Positions 17,771 through 26,093 of a stretch of DNA of 64,000 bases are shown here, piece after piece (position 1 is the stretch's first letter; each line of letters starts with the position of its first letter). A model generated the notes under the pieces. That model was not told the DNA's origin and did no database searches. It saw only the letters and a list, made by a program, of their open reading frames with translations. The position numbers and the translations under genes were made by a program. Source of the DNA: Kitasatospora sp. MAA4 (GTDB taxonomy: Bacteria > Actinomycetota > Actinomycetes > Streptomycetales > Streptomycetaceae); contig NZ_JARZAI010000022.1 in NCBI RefSeq assembly GCF_029893355.1, positions 1 through 64,000 of the forward strand, read 5' to 3'.

Positions 17771-19128
17771 ACCTGCGCCGCCAGATCGCCACCACCGTCG
17801 CGGTGGTCTCCATCCTGCTCGCACTCGCGGTCGGCCTGCTGGTCCATCAGGCCTCGGTCCGTCAGCACACCGAGCAGGCCCGCAAGTCGGCGATGACGGC
17901 GCTGGCCGCCGTGATCGCCAGCTACAACAAGAACGGCGAGCTGCCTGGCTGGAACTCCGAGGTCGACGACGCGCAGCTGCCCCCGCGGCTGCACCGGCTG
18001 GCCGAGGAGGGACACCAGGGCTCGATGCTCGGCCCGGGCCCGCACGGCATCGCCATGTGGGCGGCGGCCGGGGCCGGGGGCGGGACCGGTAGCCAGGTGT
18101 TCTCGGTCCGGGTGGACTTCGCCGACGACGAGCGGGCGATCGCCGACTTCGACCGCTCGATCCTGCTCTCCGCCGCGCTCGCGGTCGCCGTCACGGTGCT
18201 CGCGGGCGTGCTGGCCGCCGACCGGATCAGCAAGCGGCTGCGTACCGCGGCCCGCACCGCGCGGACCATCGCGCAGGGCGACCTGGACGCCCGGATCGGA
18301 CCACTGGGCGGCGCGCGCGACGAGGTGGCGGAGCTGGCAGCCGCCGTCGACTCGATGTCGGCCGTGCTGCGCAGCAAGCTGCGGCACGAGCAGCGCTTCA
18401 CCGCCGACGTGGCGCACGAGTTGCGCACCCCGCTGACCGGGCTGCTGACCGCCGCCGAGCTGCTCCCGCCCGGCCGGCCCACCGAGCTGGTGCGCAACCG
18501 GGTTCGGGTGCTGTGCAGCCTGACCGAGGACCTGCTGGAGGTCTCCCGGCTGGACGCGCGGGCCGAGTCGGCGGAGCTGTCGGTCGTGCCGCTCGGCGCG
18601 GTGGTCGCGCGGATCGTGTCGGGAGCGGGAGCGGGAGCGGGAGCGGGCGTCGGCGCTGAGCTGGTGGTCGAGCGGGACGCGCGGGTCAGCACCGACGTCC
18701 GCAGGCTCGACCGGATCCTCTCCAACCTCGTCGCCAATGCCCACCGGCACGGCGCCGGGCCGGTGCTGATCCGGGTCGACGCCACCACCGTGACCATCCG
18801 CGACCACGGGCCCGGCTACCCCGAGGACGTCCTGCGGGACGGCCCGCAGCGTTTCCGCACCGGGGCCCGCGAGCGCGGCCACGGGCACGGCCTGGGCCTG
18901 ACCATCGCGCAGGGCCACGCCGAGGCGATCGGGATCGTGCTGCGGCTGAGCAACCACCCGGAGGGCGGCGCGGTGGCCGAGCTGCTGCTCCCGGACGCCG
19001 ACGGCGGCAAGGCAAAGGGCCCCGCGGGGGAACGGGGCCCTTTGTCGCTCAGCACACGGCGTCAGGGCTGCGCCGGTGCTGGGGCGACGGCGCCGGGGGA
19101 AGAGCGCCGTCTATTCCGTTGGCTCTGA
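17767..19128 (+). CDS. sensor histidine kinase, CseC-like
   Basis: 453 aa, GTG 17767 overlapping the regulator stop. A first membrane helix (IATTVAVVSILLALAVGLLV), a ~90-residue outside loop, a second helix (SILLSAALAVAVTVLAGVLA), then HAMP, a HisKA domain with H217 in DVAHELRTPLTGLL, and HATPase_c with N box LVANAHRHG and DHGPGYPEDVL. A GA-rich hexanucleotide repeat lengthens the linker between HisKA and the ATPase. The last ~35 residues run through a strong hairpin terminator and look non-family (Ser/Gly/Arg-rich), so the ancestral stop may have been lost. It is the cognate kinase of the adjacent regulator. Confidence 0.88.
   Translation: MNLRRQIATTVAVVSILLALAVGLLVHQASVRQHTEQARKSAMTALAAVIASYNKNGELPGWNSEVDDAQLPPRLHRLAEEGHQGSMLGPGPHGIAMWAAAGAGGGTGSQVFSVRVDFADDERAIADFDRSILLSAALAVAVTVLAGVLAADRISKRLRTAARTARTIAQGDLDARIGPLGGARDEVAELAAAVDSMSAVLRSKLRHEQRFTADVAHELRTPLTGLLTAAELLPPGRPTELVRNRVRVLCSLTEDLLEVSRLDARAESAELSVVPLGAVVARIVSGAGAGAGAGVGAELVVERDARVSTDVRRLDRILSNLVANAHRHGAGPVLIRVDATTVTIRDHGPGYPEDVLRDGPQRFRTGARERGHGHGLGLTIAQGHAEAIGIVLRLSNHPEGGAVAELLLPDADGGKAKGPAGERGPLSLSTRRQGCAGAGATAPGEERRLFRWL
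18621..18644 (+). repeat. 4x GGGAGC hexanucleotide repeat in kinase gene
   Basis: Four perfect GGGAGC units encode an alternating Gly-Ala tract (GAGAGAGA) between the HisKA and ATPase domains. Expansion or contraction would keep the frame and change linker length. Confidence 0.92.
19014..19043 (+). terminator. terminator embedded in the 3' end of the kinase gene
   Basis: An 11-bp perfect stem (AAAGGGCCCCG, 19014-19024; complement 19033-19043) with an 8-base loop and flanking A and T runs. It is about 83 bases before the in-frame stop, so the reading frame continues through it. Confidence 0.82.
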
Positions 19129-19893
19129 TGGGGGCGCAGCGGGGCGCGCCTGATGGGCGCGGCGACCCGGGTCTGTTCACCGGCTGCTCACTGAGCGTGA
19201 GGTGATAATCGTTGCCAACGTCGGTGGACGGCGGCAACGAGCCGGATGGCCCGCCGGTCTGCCGAAGCCCCCGGTGAACCCCCCTGACAGCATCGTCCTT
19301 GACAGAGCACGTGATCTGCAACCGATTCGGCCGAGTTCGGCACAGTCCATTTTCCGCGGGCCCGCTCCTGACAGCTTGTCAGCACCTTGCGGGGTGACTC
19401 CCCGGGTCGACACGGAGTGTCACGTTCAGTAGCGCCCGGGCGGTGCGACGACGGTCCCGGGCGTCCCCGGAACCCCCGCCGCACCTCCTGGCGCAGTCGT
19501 GGGCCGGCGGCTGTCCCCTGCCGCCGGTCCACCGCACCCGCGCACGGTCCCACGGCGCGCCGAGCCCCCGGGCTGACCGGGAGCGGCGGAGCGCCACGCG
19601 CGCGAGTGGACTGGAAAACCTCCACATGTGGTCCTGCCGAGCCGTACGCGTCGAGAGCCCAGGCGCCGGGCCGGTGCGGCGCGGCTGGCTGCTGCGGCGC
19701 GTTCGTACGGTCGCTGGGTGCAACGAGCCCGCGCCGCCGCCGGACACGGCCGGGGCGCGCGGCAAGCGGGTGAAACCGGGCAGTACGTACCCCCGGTAGA
19801 CTTCCAGATGACACCCCCACCCGTCACCCGCCACCACCCTTCCAGGGTCGCGCTGCGCGCGGCACCCCTGGACTCGCTGCCGGAAGGCCGTCC
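19129..19893. other. 765-bp gene-free region upstream of guaA
   Basis: No frame shows Streptomyces-type codon bias. Several palindromes are present: CTGACA-GCT-TGTCAG at 19368-19382, CCACATGTGG at 19622-19631, and an imperfect GTGACTCC...GGAGTGTCAC at about 19394-19424. TTGACA occurs at 19299-19304 without a good -10. TGATAATCGTTGCCA at 19203-19217 loosely resembles a Fur/Zur-family box but has no nearby plausible target. The guaA promoter is presumably here. Confidence 0.6.
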
Positions 19894-21489
19894 GTGTCCT
19901 CTGCTACCCCCGACCAGTCCGTACCGCCGGTCGACACCGTCCTGGTGGTCGACTTCGGCGCCCAGTACGCCCAGCTCATCGCCCGCCGGGTGCGTGAGGC
20001 ACGGGTCTACAGCGAGGTCGTCCCGCACACCATGCCGGTGGCGGAGATCCTCGCCAAGAACCCGAAGGCGATCATCCTCTCCGGAGGTCCGTCCTCCGTC
20101 TACGCCGAGGGCGCGCCCTCGATCGAGCGGGAGATCTTCGAGTCCGGCATCCCGGTCTTCGGCATGTGCTACGGCTTCCAGCTGATGGCCGTGGCGCTCG
20201 GCGGCACCGTCGACAACAACGGCAGCCGCGAGTACGGCCGCACGCCGATGACCGTGACGCAGCCCGGCTCCTCCCTCTTCGAGGGCACCCCGGTCGACCA
20301 GTCGGTGTGGATGTCGCACGGCGACGCCTGCTCCGCCGCTCCGGCGGGCTTCACGGTCACCGCGAGCACCGAGGGCGTGCCGGTCGCCGCCTTCGAGGAC
20401 GACGAGCGCAGGCTCTACGGCGTCCAGTACCACCCCGAGGTGATGCACAGCACCCACGGCCAGCAGGTGCTGGAGCACTTCCTGTACCGCGGCGCGGGCC
20501 TGGCACCGTCCTGGACCGCCGCCAACGTCGCCGAGGAGTCGATCGAGGCGGTCCGCGCCCAGATCGGCAACAAGCGCGTGATCTGCGGGCTGTCCGGCGG
20601 CGTGGACTCCGCGGTCGCGGCTGCTCTCGTCCAGAAGGCCGTCGGCGACCAGCTGACCTGTGTCTTCGTCGACCACGGGCTGCTGCGCAAGGGCGAGGCC
20701 GAGCAGGTCGAGAAGGACTTCGTGGCCGCCACCGGCGTCAAGCTCAAGGTGGTCGACGCCCAGCAGCGCTTCCTGGACGCGCTGGCCGGGGTCAGCGACC
20801 CCGAGGAGAAGCGCAAGATCATCGGCCGGGAGTTCATCCGGGTCTTCGAGCAGGCCGCCCGCGAGGTGGTCGAGGAGGCCGGCGCGACCGGCGAGCCGGT
20901 GGAGTTCCTGGTCCAGGGCACCCTGTACCCGGACGTGGTGGAGTCCGGCGGCGGCGCCGGCACCGCCAACATCAAGTCGCACCACAACGTCGGCGGGCTC
21001 CCCGACGACATGCAGTTCAAGCTCGTCGAGCCGCTGCGCCGGCTCTTCAAGGACGAGGTCCGGATGGTCGGCCTGGAGCTCGGCCTGCCCGGCGAGATCG
21101 TCTGGCGCCAGCCGTTCCCGGGCCCCGGCCTGGGCATCCGGATCGTCGGCGACGTGACGAAGGAGCGCCTGGACCTGCTCCGCGAGGCCGACGCGATCGC
21201 CCGCGCCGAGCTGTCCGCGGCGGGCCTGGACCGCGACATCTGGCAGTGCCCCGTGGTGCTGCTCGCCGACGTCCGCTCGGTGGGCGTGCAGGGTGACGGC
21301 CGCACCTACGGCCACCCGATCGTGCTGCGCCCGGTCTCCTCCGAGGACGCGATGACCGCCGACTGGTCGCGCGTGCCGTACGAGGTGCTGGCGAAGATCT
21401 CGACCCGGATCACCAACGAGGTCCCGGACGTCAACCGCGTCGTGCTCGACGTCACCAGCAAGCCCCCGGGCACCATCGAGTGGGAGTAG
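19894..21489 (+). CDS. guaA: GMP synthase (glutamine-hydrolysing)
   Basis: 531 aa from GTG 19894 (GGAAGG upstream). Converts XMP to GMP using ATP and glutamine, the step after guaB. Residues ~15-205 are a class I glutamine amidotransferase: nucleophile C92 in FGMCYGFQ, with H180 and E182 in YHPEVMHS. The ATP-pyrophosphatase domain has the P-loop SGGVDS (234-239), followed by the GMP-synthase C-terminal dimerisation domain ending SKPPGTIEWE, the invariant family end. It stands alone with its own terminator. Confidence 0.98.
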   Translation: MSSATPDQSVPPVDTVLVVDFGAQYAQLIARRVREARVYSEVVPHTMPVAEILAKNPKAIILSGGPSSVYAEGAPSIEREIFESGIPVFGMCYGFQLMAVALGGTVDNNGSREYGRTPMTVTQPGSSLFEGTPVDQSVWMSHGDACSAAPAGFTVTASTEGVPVAAFEDDERRLYGVQYHPEVMHSTHGQQVLEHFLYRGAGLAPSWTAANVAEESIEAVRAQIGNKRVICGLSGGVDSAVAAALVQKAVGDQLTCVFVDHGLLRKGEAEQVEKDFVAATGVKLKVVDAQQRFLDALAGVSDPEEKRKIIGREFIRVFEQAAREVVEEAGATGEPVEFLVQGTLYPDVVESGGGAGTANIKSHHNVGGLPDDMQFKLVEPLRRLFKDEVRMVGLELGLPGEIVWRQPFPGPGLGIRIVGDVTKERLDLLREADAIARAELSAAGLDRDIWQCPVVLLADVRSVGVQGDGRTYGHPIVLRPVSSEDAMTADWSRVPYEVLAKISTRITNEVPDVNRVVLDVTSKPPGTIEWE

Positions 21490-21510
21490 TCACTCGCCTC
21501 CCCACCGATT

Positions 21511-21560
21511 GAACGACCGCACCGCCATCCGCGTATCCGTGGGTGGCGGTGCGGCCGTTC
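21511..21560 (+). terminator. terminator after guaA
   Basis: A 20-base arm at 21511-21530 (start GAACGACCGCACCGCC) pairs with 21541-21560 except for two G-U positions, with a 10-base loop, 22 bases after the guaA stop. Confidence 0.85.
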
Positions 21561-21682
21561 GCGGCGGAATCCGGGTGAGGATCTGCCGTGCGGTGATCAG
21601 GATGCCGCCGAAACCGTCTCGGAACGGGCAGAATGCGGACCAGTCCCGTCGGAGCTGACGGGCCGTACGGGAAGGTGGCGAC

Positions 21683-22723
21683 ATGATGGAGGGGACCAAG
21701 GACCCGGTCGAGGCCGGAGGCTCCGCCTCGGCGCCATCCGCCGCGGGTCCGGGGCCGACCGGTCGCGCCGCCCGCTCGGCGCAGCGCAGGGCACTCGCCG
21801 GGCGCTACGCCCTGCTGCCACTGCGCCTCTTCCTGGGCGTCACCTTCGTCTACGCGGGCCTGGACAAGCTCGCCGACAGCCACTACCTGGCGGGCAAGAG
21901 CGACCCGCTCTCCTTCTACGCGCAGACCGTGGCGGCCAAGGGCGGCAGCCCGATCGGCTGGGCGCTGGAGCCGGCCCTGCACGCGCCGACCGTCTTCGGG
22001 CTGCTGATCGCCTTCGGCGAGCTCGCGGTCGGGCTCGGCACGCTCTTCGGGCTGATCGGCCGGGTGGCCGCGCTCGGCGGGGCCCTGCTCAGCCTGACGC
22101 TCTTCCTCACCATCAGCTGGAACGTCTCGCCCTACTACCTCGGCAACGACCTGCCCTACCTGCTGGCCTGGACGGCGCTGCTGCTGGCCGGCACCCCCTA
22201 CCTGTCGGTGGACGGCTACCTGGCCCGGCGGGCCGAGCGCGACCGGGAACGCGGGCTGACCGAGGAGGCGGTGCGCCGGCGGACCGTGCTGGACAGCGGC
22301 ATCGCCGCCGTCGCGCTCGGTGGCGGCGGGCTGCTGGCCGGGTCGCTGACCGCCACCTTCGTCCGCCGCAAGCCCAAGCCGGCCGGCACCCCGTCCCCCG
22401 CGCAGGGCGGTGCCAAGGTCTCGGTGGCCGTCGCGGACGTCCCGGTGGGCGGCTCGGCCACCGTCAAGGACCCGTCCAGCGGCGACGCCGTCTACATCGT
22501 CCAGCCGACCGCCGGGCAGTACTGCGGCCTCTCCTCGATCTGCACCCACGCCGGGTGCACCGTGGACCCGCCGAAGAACGGTCAGCTCTCCTGCCCCTGC
22601 CACGGCTCGCGCTTCGACGCCGGCACCGGCGCGGTGCTGAACGGACCGGCGGTCAAGCCGCTGCCGAAGTACACCGTCACCAAGGACGGCGACCGCCTCG
22701 ACCTGGGCGCGGTCCAGTCCTAG
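21683..22723 (+). CDS. DoxX-type membrane protein fused to a Rieske [2Fe-2S] domain
   Basis: 346 aa; ATG 21683 or 21686 after GGAAGGTGG. An N-terminal DoxX/TQO-like four-helix part (LRLFLGVTFVYAGLDKLAD to about residue 175) is followed by another hydrophobic stretch (SGIAAVALGGGGLLAGSLTA) and an outward-facing Rieske domain. Cluster ligands are C287 and H289 (CTHAGC) and C304 and H307 (CPCHGSRFD), with C292 and C306 as the usual disulfide pair. DoxX proteins link to thiosulfate:quinone or membrane thiol redox chemistry, so the fusion likely moves electrons between quinone and an extracytoplasmic partner. Exact substrate unknown. Confidence 0.88.
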   Translation: MMEGTKDPVEAGGSASAPSAAGPGPTGRAARSAQRRALAGRYALLPLRLFLGVTFVYAGLDKLADSHYLAGKSDPLSFYAQTVAAKGGSPIGWALEPALHAPTVFGLLIAFGELAVGLGTLFGLIGRVAALGGALLSLTLFLTISWNVSPYYLGNDLPYLLAWTALLLAGTPYLSVDGYLARRAERDRERGLTEEAVRRRTVLDSGIAAVALGGGGLLAGSLTATFVRRKPKPAGTPSPAQGGAKVSVAVADVPVGGSATVKDPSSGDAVYIVQPTAGQYCGLSSICTHAGCTVDPPKNGQLSCPCHGSRFDAGTGAVLNGPAVKPLPKYTVTKDGDRLDLGAVQS

Positions 22724-22730
22724 CCGTGTC

Positions 22731-22949
22731 CTAACTGTGGTCCGGCGGTTCGGGTTCGCGGCCGCGGCGGGACATCGCGGCCACCGCGCCCGCCAGCCCC
22801 GCGCCGCCGAGCACGATGAAGGTGACCGGCAGGACGATCCGCCCGTTCACGTGGAAGCCGTTCAGTGAGGCCGCCAGGTAGAGCGCGCCGATCGCGGTGA
22901 AGAGCAGCCCCGCGACGAGCGAGAAGAGGTCGATCCGATGCCGCTTCAT
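22731..22949 (-). CDS. small membrane protein
   Basis: 72 aa, ATG 22947-22949 overlapping the stop of the PspC gene upstream (TGATG). Two hydrophobic helices (LFSLVAGLLFTAIGALYLAAS and LPVTFIVLGGAGLAGAVAAM) with a charged C-terminal tail RRGREPEPPDHS. No recognised family. It is translationally coupled to the PspC/toast-rack gene and so probably part of that envelope-stress module. Confidence 0.72.
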   Translation of the reverse strand: MKRHRIDLFSLVAGLLFTAIGALYLAASLNGFHVNGRIVLPVTFIVLGGAGLAGAVAAMSRRGREPEPPDHS

Positions 22950-24490
22950 CACTGCTCCACCTGTACGTCGCCGAGGCCGACCTCGATGTCGAGGATGATC
23001 GTCCCCTTGGAGTGCTGTCCCTGCAACGGGCTCAGCAGAACGGTCCGGTCGGTGCCGAGCCCGCCGTCGAACGTGCGGTCCGGCAGGCTCATGTTGCCGA
23101 CCATGCTGCGCACGGTCAGCATGACGTCCACGTCGGGCGGCAGGGTCACGTGCACGTCGCCGACGGCGAGTTTGGCCGTGGTGCTCACCGAGCCGCCGGC
23201 CGGGTCCACCGACCGCAGGTCCAGCGCCAGGTCGCCGGCTCCCAGGGAGTAGTCGTGGTGCAGGTCGGCCGCGCTGGCGGGTGTCCAACTGCGGTCGCCG
23301 AAAGCCGAGTTGACCGAGGTTCCAGAGTTGCCGAGGGCGGCCAGCAGCATGGTCAGCAGCAGCGCCGGAATCGCCAGCACCCGGGCCCGGCCGAACTTGG
23401 CGCCCAGCAGGACGGTCAGGCCCAGACCGACCAGCGCGACGGCCAGCACGGTGGAGAGCAGCACCGTGGTGCTGTGCCGGCCGAAGCCGCCGGACCAGAC
23501 CAGGGCGGCGGCGCCCACCGAGAGCACCAGGCCGAGCGGGGCCAGGAAGGAGCGCGGCCGGTGGTGGACGTGGACCACCGGTGGTACGGGCGGCGCGGGC
23601 CGGGGGGCGTCGGACTTGCGCAGCGGGTCGCCGCTCGGCAGGTCGGACCGCTGCCACCAGGGCTGCGCGGCGGCCGGCCCCGGCGGCGGGTACGGGCCCT
23701 GGTACGGGTTGCGCTCGGGGTGCCGGGGGTCCCACAGGTAGCCGCTGGGCCCGGGCGGCGGGGTGTCCGACGCGGCGGCGCCGTCACTGCGGGCCTGCTG
23801 GGCGGTGGCCTGCGCGATGTCCTCCTTGACGAGGTTGATCCGCTCCCTGATCTCGTCCTTGATCTCCCCGCGGCGGGCCGTCCACTCGGTGTGGAAGTCC
23901 TGTCGCCAGGTCTTCCAGTCGGCCAGCGCGGACGGCGGTCCGGCTTCGCCGACGGGCGGCGCGGTCGGGCGGTCGTACGGTCCGCCCGGGCGCTCCGGCC
24001 GGCCCTGCCCGTAGGCCCGGCGGCGGCGCTCGGGGTCGTAGCGCACCGCGAGGAAGATCATCGCGCCGAGCAGCAGCAGCGGGAACGCGGAGTCGCCGCT
24101 GCCCATCCAGGAGAAGAAGACCCCGGTGCCGATCACGGTCAGCAGCACGGCGCCGATCGACTGCCCGTCCACCCGCCCGGTCAGCACCCGCTGGAGCTCG
24201 GTCCGGCTGTGCTTCTCCTGGGGGGACTCGATCGGGATGATCAGCCAGGCCAGGCCGTAGAGGAAGAGCCCGAGCCCGCCGGTGAGGCAGAGCACCGCGA
24301 CGACCACCCGGAAGATCACCGGGTCGATGTCCAGGTGGCGGCCGAGCCCGCCGCAGACCCCGGCCAGCACGCGGTGCTGCTCGCTGCGGGTCAGCGGGGG
24401 GCGGCCGTCGTCGGCCTCCGGCTGGGCGGGGTCGCCCGGTCCGTCCTGTGCGGCCTGCTGGTCCTCCGCCGCGGTCTGCTCGTCCGTCAT
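22949..24490 (-). CDS. PspC-domain membrane protein with C-terminal LiaF-like domain
   Basis: 513 aa from ATG 24490. An acidic/Gln-rich N-terminus precedes a PspC domain (RVLAGVCGGLGRHLDIDPV) with two helices, a further hydrophobic pair (SIGAVLLTVIGTGVFFSWMG), a charged Arg/Pro region (~180-330), three more helices, and a beta-rich C-terminal domain (VGDVHVTLPPDVDVMLTVRS) of the type seen in LiaF/VraT-like proteins. PspC/LiaF proteins control cell-envelope stress kinases. It is divergent from, and shares a control region with, a PspC-fused histidine kinase and LuxR regulator, so a repressor or co-sensor role for that kinase is a reasonable inference. Confidence 0.85.
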   Translation of the reverse strand: MTDEQTAAEDQQAAQDGPGDPAQPEADDGRPPLTRSEQHRVLAGVCGGLGRHLDIDPVIFRVVVAVLCLTGGLGLFLYGLAWLIIPIESPQEKHSRTELQRVLTGRVDGQSIGAVLLTVIGTGVFFSWMGSGDSAFPLLLLGAMIFLAVRYDPERRRRAYGQGRPERPGGPYDRPTAPPVGEAGPPSALADWKTWRQDFHTEWTARRGEIKDEIRERINLVKEDIAQATAQQARSDGAAASDTPPPGPSGYLWDPRHPERNPYQGPYPPPGPAAAQPWWQRSDLPSGDPLRKSDAPRPAPPVPPVVHVHHRPRSFLAPLGLVLSVGAAALVWSGGFGRHSTTVLLSTVLAVALVGLGLTVLLGAKFGRARVLAIPALLLTMLLAALGNSGTSVNSAFGDRSWTPASAADLHHDYSLGAGDLALDLRSVDPAGGSVSTTAKLAVGDVHVTLPPDVDVMLTVRSMVGNMSLPDRTFDGGLGTDRTVLLSPLQGQHSKGTIILDIEVGLGDVQVEQ

Positions 24491-24545
24491 GGCTCCATCC
24501 TGCTGGCTGCCGCCGCCGGGCGGGAGCCGTGGGGGCCCTGTCCCG

Positions 24546-24589
24546 ACCCTGATCTGTCCCTGAGAAGCGATCAGGGCCCTACCCTGATG
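24546..24589. promoter_or_regulatory. cluster of CCCTGA repeats between divergent PspC genes
   Basis: The 118-bp divergent region has direct copies ACCCTGATC (24546), TCCCTGAGA (24557, 11 bp later) and ACCCTGATG (24581), plus an inverted copy GATCAGGG (24569-24576). ACCCTGATC and GATCAGGG form an inverted repeat. Such helically phased, mixed-orientation repeats are typical binding sites for a LuxR-type response regulator, probably the one encoded at 26086. Confidence 0.6.
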
Positions 24590-24608
24590 CGCCGACGGGC
24601 GCGCGCGT

Positions 24609-26093
24609 GTGACCATCGGTGGCGTGGCAGTCCCCGGTACCGATCCGAACGCAGTGCCCCCGGTCTCCGACGGTGTGTCGGCGCCGGGCGGCGAGCCGAC
24701 CCCGCAGCCCGGCAGGCCGCCCTACCGCAAGCTCTACCGCACCCCGCAGGGGCGGATGCTCGGCGGTGTGGCGCACGGCCTCGCGGTCCATCTCGGGCTG
24801 CCGCTGGCCTGGGTGCGGATCGCCTTCGTGCTGCTGTTCTTCGCCAACGGGATAGGCGGGCTGCTGTACGCGGCGTTCTGGTTCGTGGTGCCGATCGGCA
24901 TCGGCGAGCCGGCCCGCGGCAGCGGACTGGGCGTCACCTATGTCTGGCTGAACGGCGCGTTCGTCCCGGCGGGCGCCTCCGGCGTGAGCCCCGAGCCGCT
25001 GCTCAAGGGCCGCCGCGGCCGGCTCGGACGGCTGCGCGACCTGCTCCAGCGCACCTTCCAGGGCGAGCCCGCCCCGGCCCCCGCCACGGACGGCACCGCG
25101 CCCTCCTCGGGCGCCGCCAGCCGGCAGAACCTCGGCCAGCTGGCCGCGCTGCTGATGCTGGTGATCGGCGTCATGGCGCTGCTGAACGCGCTGCACATCC
25201 AGTCCTCGCAGCCGTACGCCTGGCCGCTGCTGGCGATCGGCGTCGGGGTGGCGCTGGTCTGGCGGCAGGCCGACGACTCGCGCTGGCAGCGCTGGTTCGG
25301 CCTGGACGCCGGCAGCAAGCGCAGCAGTGCCTTCGTCCGGGTCGGCGCCGGTGTGCTGCTGGTGACGGTCGGCATCATCGGCTTCCTGGTGCTTCAGGGC
25401 GCCGGGTCCACGCTCGCCTCGGTGGTGGAGGCCTCGCTCGCGGTGCTGGCCGGGGTGCTGGTGCTGACCGGCCCGTACGCGCTGCGGATGTGGCAGGACC
25501 TGGGCGCCGAGCGGACCGCCCGGATCCGCGCCCAGGAGCGGGCCGAGATCGCCGCGCACGTGCACGACTCGGTGCTGCACACGCTGACCCTGATCCAGCG
25601 CAACGCCGAGGACTCCAAGGAGGTGCTGCGCCTGGCCCGGGCCCAGGAGCGCGAGCTGCGCCTCTGGCTCTACCGTCCCGAGGCCGCCGCGGAGGCCGCG
25701 CCCGACACCCTGGCCGAGCGGATCCGCGAGGTGGTCGCCGAGGTCGAGGACCGGCACGGGGTCCCGGTCGAGCTGGTCTGTGTCGGCGACTGCCCGATGG
25801 ACGAGCGGATCTCCGCCCAGATCCAGGCCGCGAGGGAGGCCATGGTCAACGCGGCCAAGTACGGTGGCGGGGGACCGGTGCAGGTCTACGCCGAGGTGGA
25901 GGGGAGGACGGTGTCGGTGTTCGTACGCGATCACGGGCCCGGCTTCGACCCGGACACCGTGCCGGAGGACCGGATGGGCGTACGGGAGTCGATCATCGGC
26001 CGGATGAAGCGCAACGGGGGCATCGCACGCGTGCGCCCGGCGCCCGACGGCGGCACCGAGGTCGAGCTGGAGATGGAGAGAGCGGATGACTGA
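24609..26093 (+). CDS. PspC-domain sensor histidine kinase (NarL-type partner)
   Basis: 494 aa from GTG 24609. An N-terminal PspC domain (GRMLGGVAHGLAVHLGLPLAWVRIAF), several membrane helices, then a HisKA_3-like dimerisation helix with H319 in AHVHDSVLHTLTLI and an HATPase domain (REAMVNAAKYGG, RDHGPGFDP). In Streptomyces, PspC-fused kinases pair with LuxR-type regulators and respond to envelope stress. It overlaps the regulator start by 8 bases. The divergent partner gene carries another PspC domain plus a LiaF-like domain, giving a PspC/LiaF/HK/RR four-part module. Confidence 0.9.
   Translation: MTIGGVAVPGTDPNAVPPVSDGVSAPGGEPTPQPGRPPYRKLYRTPQGRMLGGVAHGLAVHLGLPLAWVRIAFVLLFFANGIGGLLYAAFWFVVPIGIGEPARGSGLGVTYVWLNGAFVPAGASGVSPEPLLKGRRGRLGRLRDLLQRTFQGEPAPAPATDGTAPSSGAASRQNLGQLAALLMLVIGVMALLNALHIQSSQPYAWPLLAIGVGVALVWRQADDSRWQRWFGLDAGSKRSSAFVRVGAGVLLVTVGIIGFLVLQGAGSTLASVVEASLAVLAGVLVLTGPYALRMWQDLGAERTARIRAQERAEIAAHVHDSVLHTLTLIQRNAEDSKEVLRLARAQERELRLWLYRPEAAAEAAPDTLAERIREVVAEVEDRHGVPVELVCVGDCPMDERISAQIQAAREAMVNAAKYGGGGPVQVYAEVEGRTVSVFVRDHGPGFDPDTVPEDRMGVRESIIGRMKRNGGIARVRPAPDGGTEVELEMERADD

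Noticed and set aside
19203..19217. Fur/Zur-family box TGATAATCGTTGCCA
   Set aside because: The symmetry is poor and the nearest downstream gene is guaA ~690 bp away, not a metal gene.
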